Assembly: GCF_000718165.1 (NCBI RefSeq)
Contig: NZ_JOEY01000069.1
Location: 1-62,455 of the forward strand
From: Streptomyces fulvoviolaceus
Lineage (GTDB): Bacteria; Actinomycetota; Actinomycetes; Streptomycetales; Streptomycetaceae
DNA: 62,455 bases
Direction: 5' to 3'
This document shows positions 29,935 to 38,597 of the stretch, piece after piece. A program made the translations under genes and the position numbers. Each line of letters opens with the position of its first letter. Within the stretch, counting starts at the first letter, position 1. The notes under the pieces are model-generated. The model worked only from the letters and a program-made list of their open reading frames with translations, was not told where the DNA came from and ran no database searches.

Positions 29935-32900
29935 TCATCGTCCGATCACTGCCGGTGTCGTGCCCTCGTCGGTGCCCCAGACGTCCTCGTCCTCGGTCAC
30001 CCAGGCCGCCCGCGCGCGGTCGCCGCTCTCGGTGGTCCCGCTCCGCTGTGCGGGCGGGGGCATCGCGGGGGTGAACGAGGCGGCGCCGGAACGCGTGGTG
30101 ATCACGTCCTCCTCCAGCTCCTCGTCCTGCCTCGCCGCCCGGCGGCCGGCGGCGGTCTGCGCGGCCGCCGCGCCGCGCCGCGTGGCCGCCCTGCCGAGGC
30201 GGGGGCCCGGACTGGACCGCTCGCGCTCCGTCGGGGACTCGCCGCCGCCTCCGCGCATGCCGCCCATCGGCGGCATCATCGGGCTGCCGGACCCGGATCC
30301 GGACCCGGACCCGGACAGCGCGTTGGAGCCGGAACCGCCCAGCGCGTTGGAGCCGGAGCCGCTCTGGTCGCCCTGCACGAACGGGTTGTCGGATGTGTTG
30401 CCGTCGTATCCCGTGCCCGATCCGGAGGAGGCCGCGGCGGCCGCGTCGTCGTACGCGTAGCCATTGGAGCCCGAGTCGCCCTGGTATCCGTACGAGGATC
30501 CGCCCGAACCGAGGCCCGACGTCGTGTCGAGGTCGACGTTCCCGGAGTTGCCGCTCGGGTAGTCGATGGTGATGCCGGAGCCGTTGCCGGAGTTGTCGCT
30601 CGGGTAGTTGACGGTGATGCCGGACCCGTTGTTGGAGCCGCTGCCGGACCCGTTGCCGGAGCCGTTGCCGGACCCGTTCGGGAGGTCGGTGGTCGACCCG
30701 TCCGGATACGTCACCTGGATCGGGTTGTTCGGCGAGGTCACCGTCGTGTTGCCGTCCGGGCCCGTCACCTGTACCGAGCCGTCCGGGTACGTCACCGTCG
30801 TGTTGCCGTTCGGGGAGGTCACGCTGGTGGTGCCGTCCGGGTAGTTCGTGGTGATCTCCCCGTTGGGAGACGTGACCTGCACGCTGCCGTCCGGGGACGT
30901 CACGGTCGTACTGCCGTCGGGGCCCGTCACCGTGACCGTGCCGTCCGAGGACGTCGTCGTATTGCCGCTCGGGCCGTCCACAATCGTGGAGCCGTCCGGA
31001 TTGGTGATGATCTGGCCGCTCGGGCCGTCCACGATCGTGGAGCCGTCCGGGTTGGTGATGATCTGGCCACTTGGACCGGAGACGATCGTCTGGCCGTCCG
31101 GCGGAGTGACGGCCACGGAGCCGTCCGGCTTGGAGACGGACACGGTGCCGTCGGGGTCGGTCTGGGTGACCGTGCCGTCCGGGTCCGTGGTCACCTTGGT
31201 GCCGTCGGGGTAGCTGGTCGTGACGCTGCCGTCGGGGTTCTGGACGGTGACGCCGCCGGTGAGCCGGCTCGAATTCCCGGAGCCGTTCGTCTGCGACGAG
31301 GAGTTTCCGAGGCCGGTGACCGGGAGGATGGACTGGGAGTTGCCCGAGTCGAGCTGGTTGTTGGCGCTGTCGATGATGGACTGCACCTGGTTGTTGGCGT
31401 CCGTGATGGCCTGGCCCGCCGCCGAGTCGGACTGGTTGCCGGTGTCTTCCAGCTGCGAGTTCGAGTTGTCCTGGATCGGGACGATCTGGTTTCCGGCATC
31501 CTTGATGGCCTGGTTGGTCGCCGCGTCGATCGCCTGGTCGCCGGTGTCCTGCAGGAGTGAGTCCGTGTCGTCCTGGATCGGCACGATCTGGTTGCCCTCG
31601 ATGGTCATGCCCTGCTCGGTCACCCCGTCGATACCCTGGTCGCCGGTGTCCGTGATCGCCTGGTCGCCCGTCGTGTCGAGCTCGTCGATCGCGTCCTGGT
31701 TCGCGTTGATCGCGGCCTGGGTCGCCGCGTTGGACTCGTCGATCGCCTCGTTGTTCGCGTTGATCACGTCGTCCGTCGCCGCGTTGGACTCGTCGATCGC
31801 GTCGTTGTTCTCGTTGATCGCCTCTTCCGTCTCCGCGTTGGAGTCCTTGATCGCCTGGTTGTTCTGGTTGATCACCTCCTCCGTCGCCGCGTTGGACTCG
31901 GCGATCGTCTCGTTGTTCTTGTTGATCACCTCCTCCACCGCCGCGTTGGAGTCGGCGATCGCCTCCTTCGCCTTCGCCCACGCGTCGTCGATAGCGTCCT
32001 GGTAGCTGTCGTCCCCGGTGCCGTCGCCACTGCTGCCGTAGTCGCCGCTCCCGCCCGACCCGAGGTAGCTGGTGACCTCGGGCTCCAGCACCTTGTCGAG
32101 GACGCGTTTGGCGTCGTTGAAGGCGTCGTTGACGCTCGTCAGGGCCGAGTTGCCCGCGGGAGTCAGGTGGTCCTCCACGCCCTGGTCCCAGGACTTGACC
32201 GCCTTGACGCCCAGACCGGACCAGGTGGAGACGTCGTGGAGCCAGCCGTGCCCGGGGATGAACCGCTCGGCCTCGGGTTTCAGGCCCCAGAAGAACCCCG
32301 ATGTCTTTGTCTCGTCCCAACTTTGGGAGCCGGCGGTGCTGTTACCGCTCAGGTAATTCGACTCGCTACCGGACCACCTGTACAGCTTGAGGTGCCGGGC
32401 GTTGTGGTTGAAGACCCATTCACTGAGACTCTGCAGCATCGACACGAGGATGCCGTAGGGGCTGGCGAGGCCCGGCAGGTATCGGTACTGGCGGTCCCCG
32501 TCGGGCGCGACGATGTCGGCGTACTCGGCGTTGGTTCCGCTCTCCCAGTCGCTCCACGCCCGGTACATGTCACGGATGGCGTGCAGGATGGTGTTGCCGG
32601 CGCCCAGGATGGCGTCACCCTGCAAGCTCGACGACGCGTACCAGTCCCACTTCGCCTGGTGCGCGGCGGAGAAGCCGCTGGGGTGCATCTGGTCGGCGAA
32701 ACCGGCGTAGTTCGTGTGAAGTCCGTCGATGAGTCCGGCGAACACCCCGGCCGCCTTGCCCTGCCAGGCCGCGGTGTCCCTTCCCAGGGACTCCTTCCAC
32801 TGCTTGAGCGTCTCGGCGTGTTCCACGAAGAACCTGGCCACCCGGTCGTACGCCTGGGCCGTCCTGGTGAAGGTCTCGAAGTCCAGGGCCTTGGACACGT

Positions 32901-33444
32901 CGACCGTGATGCCGTTCGACGAGAAGTCGATGTCGTTGGGGGCCGTGATGGCCCCGTAGCCGATGTGGTACAGCACGTTGCCCGCGCCCTCGACGTACTG
33001 CCCCAGGGCGTTCTTCATCCCGGTCAGCGAGCTGTCGCCGTCGTTGCTCCAGCCGAACGGGTCGGAGAAGGGGAGCTCGACCTCCGCGCCGTCCGGACTG
33101 ACGAAGTCGATGGCGACCTCGTGGAGCCTCGGGTAGATCCTCTCCTTGAGCTCCTCCTCGGAGTAGTCGTCGAGATCCACCTCCTCCGGGTTGTCCAGCG
33201 GCGGCCGGTAGAAGTGGATGACGAAGTCGTGCCCGCCGACGTTCAGCCCCGAGGTGGCCTGGTACGAGGCCGCCGTCATGAGCATGAAAGGGACCTGCTT
33301 GATCGAGACCGAGATCAGCGGCGCGTCGCCGTTCGGTTCGAGGCCCGTCGAGGTTTCGCCGAAGACCTTGCTGCGTTCGGGCATCTCGTAGCCGGTGAAC
33401 ATCTCGACGGCCGTGGCCCAGTGATCGGTGTCTTCGGCGGCCAT
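29935..33444 (-). CDS. AAWKG-family T7SS-linked protein with long repeat tail
   Basis: The product has 1169 residues. Its first ~480 are an alpha-helical, WXG-like region containing AAWQGKAAGVF (Trp227), the motif that names the Streptomyces AAWKG family. Residues ~490-590 are five near-perfect 18-residue repeats of the type EEVINxNNxAIxESNAAT. Residues ~600-700 repeat GNQIVPIQD twice. Residues ~735-922 hold about 20 copies of a nine-residue P-D-G-[ST]-x-[TV]-x-x-x unit. A Gly/Ser/Asn tail and an Arg-rich then acidic C-terminus follow. No signal peptide or membrane helix is seen. It lies between a T7SS-associated gene and the YbaB-like gene, and is probably a secreted, extended surface or matrix protein; the family's function is unknown. 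ATG 33444 follows GGGAG about 7 bases upstream. Confidence 0.75.
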   Translation of the reverse strand: MAAEDTDHWATAVEMFTGYEMPERSKVFGETSTGLEPNGDAPLISVSIKQVPFMLMTAASYQATSGLNVGGHDFVIHFYRPPLDNPEEVDLDDYSEEELKERIYPRLHEVAIDFVSPDGAEVELPFSDPFGWSNDGDSSLTGMKNALGQYVEGAGNVLYHIGYGAITAPNDIDFSSNGITVDVSKALDFETFTRTAQAYDRVARFFVEHAETLKQWKESLGRDTAAWQGKAAGVFAGLIDGLHTNYAGFADQMHPSGFSAAHQAKWDWYASSSLQGDAILGAGNTILHAIRDMYRAWSDWESGTNAEYADIVAPDGDRQYRYLPGLASPYGILVSMLQSLSEWVFNHNARHLKLYRWSGSESNYLSGNSTAGSQSWDETKTSGFFWGLKPEAERFIPGHGWLHDVSTWSGLGVKAVKSWDQGVEDHLTPAGNSALTSVNDAFNDAKRVLDKVLEPEVTSYLGSGGSGDYGSSGDGTGDDSYQDAIDDAWAKAKEAIADSNAAVEEVINKNNETIAESNAATEEVINQNNQAIKDSNAETEEAINENNDAIDESNAATDDVINANNEAIDESNAATQAAINANQDAIDELDTTGDQAITDTGDQGIDGVTEQGMTIEGNQIVPIQDDTDSLLQDTGDQAIDAATNQAIKDAGNQIVPIQDNSNSQLEDTGNQSDSAAGQAITDANNQVQSIIDSANNQLDSGNSQSILPVTGLGNSSSQTNGSGNSSRLTGGVTVQNPDGSVTTSYPDGTKVTTDPDGTVTQTDPDGTVSVSKPDGSVAVTPPDGQTIVSGPSGQIITNPDGSTIVDGPSGQIITNPDGSTIVDGPSGNTTTSSDGTVTVTGPDGSTTVTSPDGSVQVTSPNGEITTNYPDGTTSVTSPNGNTTVTYPDGSVQVTGPDGNTTVTSPNNPIQVTYPDGSTTDLPNGSGNGSGNGSGSGSNNGSGITVNYPSDNSGNGSGITIDYPSGNSGNVDLDTTSGLGSGGSSYGYQGDSGSNGYAYDDAAAAASSGSGTGYDGNTSDNPFVQGDQSGSGSNALGGSGSNALSGSGSGSGSGSPMMPPMGGMRGGGGESPTERERSSPGPRLGRAATRRGAAAAQTAAGRRAARQDEELEEDVITTRSGAASFTPAMPPPAQRSGTTESGDRARAAWVTEDEDVWGTDEGTTPAVIGR
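30680..31245 (-). repeat. about twenty nonapeptide PDG repeats
   Basis: A run of ~27-bp units encodes PDG-[ST]-x-[TV]-x-x-x, with variants PNG and PSG, over about 190 residues. A turn (PDG) followed by an alternating beta strand, repeated at fixed spacing, predicts stacked beta hairpins or a beta-solenoid. Two adjacent PSGQIITN/PDGSTIVDG pairs are nearly identical at DNA level, which points to recent slippage or unequal exchange. Confidence 0.8.
31680..31965 (-). repeat. five 54-bp repeats (18-residue helical unit)
   Basis: The coding sequence repeats every 54 bp, giving units of the form [ED][ED][VA]INxNNxAI[DAK][ED]SNA[AE]T. The pattern of I/V and A every 3-4 residues with charged and Asn partners predicts a long rod-like helix or coiled coil. 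The last unit is degenerate (QAAINANQDAIDEL). Confidence 0.8.
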
Positions 33445-33513
33445 GGGAGGACTCCCGGGTGAGGAACCGGTGGGGGAGGAGAGACGGGGGCGAGGGGCTG
33501 GTGGGCGGGTGTG

Positions 33514-34005
33514 TCAGGCGCTGTCGCTGTCGGAGCCGCTGTCGGAGCTGTCGGAACTGTTGTCGCCCGAGGAGTCACCGCTCGACGAACTGCCGTCGAA
33601 TCCGGAGTCGCTCATGGTCGCGCTGAACTCCTCCGCCGAGATGTTGCCGAGGTTGTCGCCCTGGGTCTTGAACAGTTCGTGCAAGGTCGCGCGCAGGCCG
33701 TCGTCGATCTCGTTGAACGTGTCCTGCTGTGCCGTCAGGACGTCGACGACCGTCGAGATGTTGGTCGACAGCGACTCGGCCAGGCTCTGGCCGCTGGTCA
33801 GGTCGTCCCTCTCGATCACACCCATCATGAGCGGATCGCCCCTGTGGATCGCGGTCACGCGGTCTTCGCCGTAGCGGCCCTCCTCCATGTCCAGCATGGA
33901 CGGGTCACCTTCGAGGATCTTCTTGAGGTCACCGATGAACGACGCCAGGCTCCCGTCGATGAACGCCTGGATGGACTGCTTGTCCGTGTGGCTGAAGTCC
34001 GCCAT
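33514..34005 (-). CDS. T7SS-associated acidic protein
   Basis: The product has 163 residues. The first ~130 are helical and amphipathic (MADFSHTDKQSIQAF, later NISTVVDVLTAQQDTFNEID), resembling small proteins encoded within Streptomyces T7SS loci and named only for that location. The last ~25 residues are almost all Ser, Asp and Gly. There is no W-x-G turn. I use ATG 34005, with GAGGGGAA upstream; the longer open frame to 34131 overlaps nothing but has no ribosome site and non-coding character. It probably joins the substrate set of the cluster; function unknown. Confidence 0.6.
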   Translation of the reverse strand: MADFSHTDKQSIQAFIDGSLASFIGDLKKILEGDPSMLDMEEGRYGEDRVTAIHRGDPLMMGVIERDDLTSGQSLAESLSTNISTVVDVLTAQQDTFNEIDDGLRATLHELFKTQGDNLGNISAEEFSATMSDSGFDGSSSSGDSSGDNSSDSSDSGSDSDSA

Positions 34006-34046
34006 GGATGCTTCCCCTCTTACGGATGTCTCCCAGGTGTCGAGGT

Positions 34047-34060
34047 GACGGCATGCCGTC
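34047..34060. other. 14-bp perfect palindrome in an intergenic gap
   Basis: GACGGCATGCCGTC reads the same on both strands and lies in the 122-bp gap between the second Esx gene and the T7SS-associated gene. It could be an operator or an mRNA structure setting the ratio between the abundant Esx proteins and downstream genes. Chance occurrence in GC-rich DNA cannot be excluded. Confidence 0.3.
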
Positions 34061-34127
34061 GTGGTACCGCCCCCGGCCGGCGGTGCCCTGTTGCCGAAGA
34101 CGGTGCCATCACGGCACACGGCCGAGG

Positions 34128-34448
34128 TCACCTGCCGATGGACACCTCGGACCAGAGCTGGCTCAGGGAGTTCTCCGTGTACTTGTAGTTGTCCGAGACG
34201 TCGGTGAGCAGGCTCGCGTGCGAGTTCAGCAGCTGCTGCATCTTGACGACGGCGGCGTCCCAGTTCGCCTGCTTCTCCTCGTAGACCTCCGCGTCACCGC
34301 CCCACCAGGTCTGCTTGAGCTCGCTGAGCTCCATCTCCAGGTTGCTCAGGGTGCCTTCGATGGCCCGGGTCTGCTGGACCATGTCGTCGGCGGCGTTGTA
34401 GACGGGGTTGTACTCGACGTGGATGAAGCCGTCGTTCATGTCGGACAT
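34128..34448 (-). CDS. WXG100 (Esx) protein with export signal
   Basis: The product has 106 residues in two helices around TWWGGDAEVYEEK, the W-x-G turn near residue 48. Downstream, NYKYTENSLSQLW contains Y-K-Y-T-E, matching the YxxxD/E signal that ESX substrates use to reach EccC. With the neighbouring Esx protein it would form the usual helical heterodimer, exported through the EccB/C/D machine encoded next door. It starts at ATG 34448 and is the second gene after the Esx promoter region. Confidence 0.85.
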   Translation of the reverse strand: MSDMNDGFIHVEYNPVYNAADDMVQQTRAIEGTLSNLEMELSELKQTWWGGDAEVYEEKQANWDAAVVKMQQLLNSHASLLTDVSDNYKYTENSLSQLWSEVSIGR

Positions 34449-34551
34449 TCAGGATCCTCATCTCTTCGGTGCCGGTGCGGTGCCAGTGGAGTCGTGTCGC
34501 CGGGGCCGGAGCCGGGGCGGAGGCGGCGGTCGGTGACCGCGGCGGGCATGC

Positions 34552-34917
34552 TCAGCCGGCGGGAGCGATGGCCCCGGAACCGGACAGGGCGTCGAAGGCG
34601 GCCTCGCTGGCGCTGAACGCCTGGTCGATGGCCTCGCGGCCGGAACCCTGGGCCAGATTGTGCTGCGTCAGGCTCGTGTTGAGCTTGTCGATCATGTCTT
34701 CGAGGTTCTTCAGGATGACGACCACCTGGTCGTCCCAGAGGTCGAGCAGCTTGCCGTAGGCGCCGCCGTCCGAACCCTGGTAGGAAGTCGACAGGTTGTT
34801 CTTGGTGCTCTCCACGTCCTGAAGGATGCGCTGGACGCCGCTGTACGCCGTCTCAAGGGCGCTGATCCCGTTGCGCGTGGATGATTCTTCTGACTGCTGA
34901 GTGCCACCCTGGCTCAT
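34552..34917 (-). CDS. WXG100-like (Esx) partner with YQG turn
   Basis: The product has 121 residues with the Esx helix-turn-helix layout: a Ser/Glu-rich start, a helix (GISALETAYSGVQRILQDV), a turn SYQGSDGGAYGKLLDLW, a second helix and a Gly/Ala tail. The invariant Trp of W-x-G is replaced by Tyr, though the Gly and the downstream helix are kept. No YxxxD/E signal is seen, so it likely travels with the partner encoded 103 bp downstream. It is the first gene of the long minus-strand series. Confidence 0.8.
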   Translation of the reverse strand: MSQGGTQQSEESSTRNGISALETAYSGVQRILQDVESTKNNLSTSYQGSDGGAYGKLLDLWDDQVVVILKNLEDMIDKLNTSLTQHNLAQGSGREAIDQAFSASEAAFDALSGSGAIAPAG

Positions 34918-35253
34918 GTCGCCTCTTCTCTCTGCGGCAGCGTCACTGTCGCCCTTCCGGCCGACCGGAAGGGCGCACCTGGAAGACGGTGACGGCGCTC
35001 GCCGGGTTCAGTCACCGGCGCAGAAAGCCGGAAGAGTTGTGACGCGGTTCCTGATCACTTTCATTCCTCATCTGACCGTAAAGGCAGGCAAGTTGTACGT
35101 GCAACAGTTCTTGACCCTCGACACACGAGCACTTATGTCAACTCGTCCTTCTTTTACCTCCTTGTCACCTCCCGGTATCACCGCCAGCATCCGAAGGGCG
35201 AACTCGTCGGCCCTGTAAGGGCGTTGACGTCACGGCGTCACGGCGTCACGGCG
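34918..35253 (-). promoter_or_regulatory. intergenic region before the Esx genes
   Basis: This 336-bp gap between eccB's stop and the first Esx start is the AT-richest part of the cluster (about 35030-35200) and has no coding pattern. It is the expected place for the promoter of the abundant Esx proteins and perhaps the whole 34-kb effector series. Besides the promoter candidate listed separately, the octamer repeat at its right edge is the only structure I see. Confidence 0.55.
35075..35104 (-). promoter_or_regulatory. candidate housekeeping-sigma promoter for the Esx genes
   Basis: On the minus strand TTGCAC (35099-35104) and TACGGT (35075-35080) are separated by 18 bases, matching the -35/-10 preference of HrdB-type sigma (TTGACA / TAnnnT). 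They lie about 160 bp upstream of the first Esx start, leaving a long leader. A TTGACA at 35136-35141 lacks a good -10 partner. Confidence 0.35.
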
Positions 35254-35272
35254 TCACGGCGTCACGGCGTCA
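35228..35272. repeat. octanucleotide tandem repeat over the eccB stop codon
   Basis: The unit CGTCACGG is repeated five times exactly (35228-35267) with a partial sixth. The TGA of eccB (35254-35256) lies inside the array. Because 8 is not a multiple of 3, gain or loss of a unit changes the last few residues, but a TGA recurs in every frame within 24 bases, so only a few residues would differ. Confidence 0.8.
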
Positions 35273-36852
35273 GTGCCACCCGGCGCCATGGCGCCCTCGC
35301 CACCCGGCGTCGTGGCGTCACCGCCACCCGGCGGTGCCGCGCTGCCGCCGCCGCAGCCCGTGTCGGCCGGCACCGTACGCGCGCCCGCGGGGGCGGACGC
35401 GGCCGACGCGGCGAGGTCCGGCCCGCTCGGCAGCATCGACAGCAGCAGCGAGGGCACGGTCGCCTCCTGGGCGTCGGTGTAGCCGAGGGCCTTCTCGTCG
35501 TCGGCCGTGGGCACCCGGTACTTCACACCCGTGTCCGTGACCAGGTACCGGCTGCCGCCGGCGTCGCCGCCCACGGCGCTGGCCGCCCGGACCAGCGCGC
35601 CGCCGCCCGGTTCGACGACGACGCCGTCGACCGGCAGGCAGGACCGCGCGGTTCCGGTGGCCGTCGCCTGGGCGACCGGGGCCAGCGCGCTCTCCGCCAC
35701 GAGCGCGACGCCCACCCGCACCCCGGTTCCGGAGGCCGAACCGGGCGTCACGGCGGCGCAGACGCCCTGGTCCTCCTTGACGCCGGCGAGGGACGGCGGT
35801 GACTCGGGCAGCCCGGCCACCGAGCCGGCGGACGAGCCGGTACCGGTGTCCGTGGACGTGTCCGTGGCGGCCAAGTGGCCCTTGAGAGCGCCCGCTTCCA
35901 GCTCTCGCGCACTCGCCGGACCGCCGTCGTACGCCTTCTCGGCGGTGTCCGGGTCGCCGAGTTGCAGCGCCGCCCCGGTGTTCGTCAGCGGCACCAGGCC
36001 GCCGCGTTGCAGCAGGTAGTACTGGGACCGCTCGGACCCCGGCACGGTGGTGCGGAAGACCTGTCCGATCCGGGTGTCGAGCCCGCCGATCGTCGGCCCG
36101 GCCCCGCCCCGGCCGGGTACGTCGGCGGGCGACAGGTCCGGTCCGGCCGGCAGGGCGTCGACGAACGCGGCGGAGACCTCGCGGGGTTCGGAAGACCCGT
36201 AGCCGAGGCCCTCCAGGGCGCTGCGGCCGGTGTCGATCCGCAGCCTCAGGCCCCGCCACACCAGGTAGCGGACGCCGTCCGGGTCGGCCACCAGCAGGGC
36301 GCTGCCGTCGGGCAGCGGCTGCCCGGCGGCGGACGAGGCCACGGAGAGCACGGTGGCGTCGCTGCCCGAGCCGTCGGCGGACGCCGAACACACCAGCCAG
36401 GGGCGGGAGTCGGCGAGCGCGCCGGCGTCCGGCAGGACGTCCGGGGCGCCGCTGATGCCGACGGCGGAGCCCCGGGGGGTGCCTCGCAGGGATTCGGTGC
36501 CCACCGCCGTGGTGGTCATCTCGGCGCCGGTCGACGACGCGAGAAGCAGCGCGGAGGCGTAGTTCAGCACCGGGCGCAGCCGGCCGTCCGCGTAGAAGTA
36601 GCGAGCGCCGGTGTCCTTGTCCACGATCAAAGTCCCCGAGGCCCGCCAGGAGTTGCTGGTGGACGGGGACATGAGGCCGAGGACGAAGGCCCCGGCCGAC
36701 ACCAGCAGCGCGACGACGATGCCGATCGCCAGGCCCCGGTTGGTGCGGCCGACGGGGCTCTCCGGCGCGTCCAGGTCGGTGCGCAGCAGCCCCGAGGTCA
36801 GCCGCCCCATCACGAACATGTGGGCGTGTACCTGGTCGCGTCTGTTCTGCAC
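35254..36852 (-). CDS. eccB: type VII secretion membrane protein EccB
   Basis: The product has 532 residues. The N-terminus (QNRRDQVHAHMFVMGRL) is the EccB signature, followed by one transmembrane helix at about 42-62 and a large extracytoplasmic domain with repeated lobes, as in ESX EccB. EccB sits on the outside of the ESX channel and helps assemble the EccB/C/D complex. The last ~30 residues are low complexity (PGGGDATTPGGEG and similar). The start is GTG at 36852, with GGGAG about 7 bases upstream. It is 97 bp after eccD on the same strand and so probably cotranscribed with it. EccB, EccC, EccD and MycP together define the locus. Confidence 0.9.
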   Translation of the reverse strand: MQNRRDQVHAHMFVMGRLTSGLLRTDLDAPESPVGRTNRGLAIGIVVALLVSAGAFVLGLMSPSTSNSWRASGTLIVDKDTGARYFYADGRLRPVLNYASALLLASSTGAEMTTTAVGTESLRGTPRGSAVGISGAPDVLPDAGALADSRPWLVCSASADGSGSDATVLSVASSAAGQPLPDGSALLVADPDGVRYLVWRGLRLRIDTGRSALEGLGYGSSEPREVSAAFVDALPAGPDLSPADVPGRGGAGPTIGGLDTRIGQVFRTTVPGSERSQYYLLQRGGLVPLTNTGAALQLGDPDTAEKAYDGGPASARELEAGALKGHLAATDTSTDTGTGSSAGSVAGLPESPPSLAGVKEDQGVCAAVTPGSASGTGVRVGVALVAESALAPVAQATATGTARSCLPVDGVVVEPGGGALVRAASAVGGDAGGSRYLVTDTGVKYRVPTADDEKALGYTDAQEATVPSLLLSMLPSGPDLAASAASAPAGARTVPADTGCGGGSAAPPGGGDATTPGGEGAMAPGGTDAVTP

Positions 36853-36949
36853 GTCTCGCTCCCTACGGGATCGATGGAGTTCCCCTACGGGGTCGAAGAG
36901 TTCACCGGCCCGAGCCCGGGGCCGGACGCCGGGATCACAGGTCCAGTGA

Positions 36950-38350
36950 TCACAGGTCCAGCGATCGCAGGAAGCCGTAGAAGCCGAGGATCCACAGCAT
37001 CAGCGGCAGCAGGCTGATCGCCGCGGCGGAGTGCAGCAGTTCGGCGGCCCGGCCCCAGTACGGCACCAGCCGTCGCCCCGGCACCGTCCAGGAGGCGATG
37101 GCGCACGCCGCCGCCGTCGCGAACAGCCCCACGAGCAGGGCGGGCAGGGTGTCCGGCGAGACCTCCAGGGCCGCGGACACCACCAGGCCGGCCACGCCGA
37201 GCACCCCGGGGGTGATCAGCGCGAGCCGCTGCCAGAAGCTGCCCATGCCGCGGCCGTGCAGCAGGAGGAGCAGGGAGAGCGCCCCGGCCATACAGCCGCC
37301 GGGCCGGCCGAACGGCTGGACCAGGGCGGCCAGGCAGGCCGTGCAGAGCAGTCCGGCCGCCGCGAACAGCGCGGTCATCCACCCGTCGGCGACCACGGTA
37401 CGGGCGGCCACGTCGCCGCTGGCGTGCGGGTCGATGCCCTGCTGGAGCTGCTGGGCGTTGGTCGGCAGCGGCGGGGTGCGGAACCCGGCGAGCCGGAAGG
37501 ACAGCGCGGGCACGAACGCCCCGAACAACACGGCGACCAGGGTGATCACGGCGGCGGCCTCCTGCGGCGACTGGTCGAACAGGAGCAGCAGCAGCCCGCC
37601 CAGCGCACCGCCCACCGCGACCGCGGCCGTGGCCAGGAACAGCGGGGTGAAGGCCGCCACCACCGCGAGCGCGAGCACCGCGCCGCCCGCCGCGGCGGCG
37701 GACGCGGCGAGCAGCCGGGCGCCGAGCACATGGTGTGCCTGGTCGCCCTCGAAGGCGCCGCCGGGCAGCAGCCAGCCCGCGTGCGTCCAGTACACGGTGG
37801 CCATCACGCCCAGCGCGGCGCCGGCCCCGGCGTCGCCGACGGCCCGGCTCGCCGAGGCCGCGCCGGCGAGCAGCAGCAGGCCGCCCGCGATCAGTACGCC
37901 GATACGCAGCCAGAAGTCCAGGCCGGGCAGGGTGAGCAGCACCGAGCCGACGGCCAGCGCGGTCACCGAGAGGCCGATCAGCACCCGGCGGCCGACCGGC
38001 GGGGTCCAGACGAACGGGCGGCGGTCCATGGTGGTGGCGATGCCGTCGACCAGGTCGTCGAAGTGCGGTTCGGGCAGCGCGTCGGCGCGCGGCCTCAGGT
38101 GGAGGGTCTCGCCGTCGCGCACCCCGGCCGCGTCCAGCGTGACCTCCTCGTCCAGGGGTGCGCCGCCCAGCCGTTGGAGCAGCCAGCCGCCGTGTTCGAG
38201 GCCGGATTCCTGGGCCTCCTCGCCGGCGTAGTCGAGCAGTACGGGCAGCAGGTCGGCCATCGGTATGTCACCGGGGACGGCCAGGTCCATGGACTTCTCG
38301 GGTGCGCGTACCGTGATCCGGCACAGATGCGCCAGCGTGGAGTCGGTCAA
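36950..38350 (-). CDS. eccD: type VII secretion channel protein EccD
   Basis: The product has 466 residues. Residues ~1-90 are a ubiquitin-like domain (CRITVRAP, VPGDIPMADLLPVLLDY, DGETLHLRP) of the YukD type, followed by a cytoplasmic linker and about eleven hydrophobic helices. That layout is diagnostic of EccD, which lines the membrane pore of the ESX complex. The start is TTG 38350 with GAGCGAG just upstream; no better in-frame start is seen. It is divergent from eccC across 247 bp. Confidence 0.88.
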   Translation of the reverse strand: MTDSTLAHLCRITVRAPEKSMDLAVPGDIPMADLLPVLLDYAGEEAQESGLEHGGWLLQRLGGAPLDEEVTLDAAGVRDGETLHLRPRADALPEPHFDDLVDGIATTMDRRPFVWTPPVGRRVLIGLSVTALAVGSVLLTLPGLDFWLRIGVLIAGGLLLLAGAASASRAVGDAGAGAALGVMATVYWTHAGWLLPGGAFEGDQAHHVLGARLLAASAAAAGGAVLALAVVAAFTPLFLATAAVAVGGALGGLLLLLFDQSPQEAAAVITLVAVLFGAFVPALSFRLAGFRTPPLPTNAQQLQQGIDPHASGDVAARTVVADGWMTALFAAAGLLCTACLAALVQPFGRPGGCMAGALSLLLLLHGRGMGSFWQRLALITPGVLGVAGLVVSAALEVSPDTLPALLVGLFATAAACAIASWTVPGRRLVPYWGRAAELLHSAAAISLLPLMLWILGFYGFLRSLDL

Positions 38351-38597
38351 GGCTCGCTCGTCTCTCCGGGTGTCGGGCAGAGGGGGGGGCCGTCGGGCAG
38401 TGCGGAATGAAGAGACCTTGTGGCAGTTGGGGGGCCGGGACCGACGCGCGCGAACGGCGTCCGGAATCGGATGGCTGTACCCTACAGAACCCTTCCGGCG
38501 TGGTCCGGGGAGCCTTGCCCCGCCTACGAGTTCGCGGTCCGGGGCGTTCTACAGTTCGGTCGTTCGGTCTTCGCGCCATCCACCGAGAGGCTGTCCC
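38351..38597. promoter_or_regulatory. divergent promoter region of eccD and eccC
   Basis: This 247-bp gap must serve both directions. TACAGT near 38549 could be a -10 for eccC but has no matching -35, so I do not assign a promoter. A GTTCGGTCGTTCGGTC direct repeat around 38555-38570 lies just before the eccC ribosome site. Confidence 0.35.

Noticed and set aside
38265..38597. N-terminal extension of EccC
   Set aside because: The frame is open, but codon bias is lost, and SVVLFRRPARR after a ribosome site is the expected EccC start.
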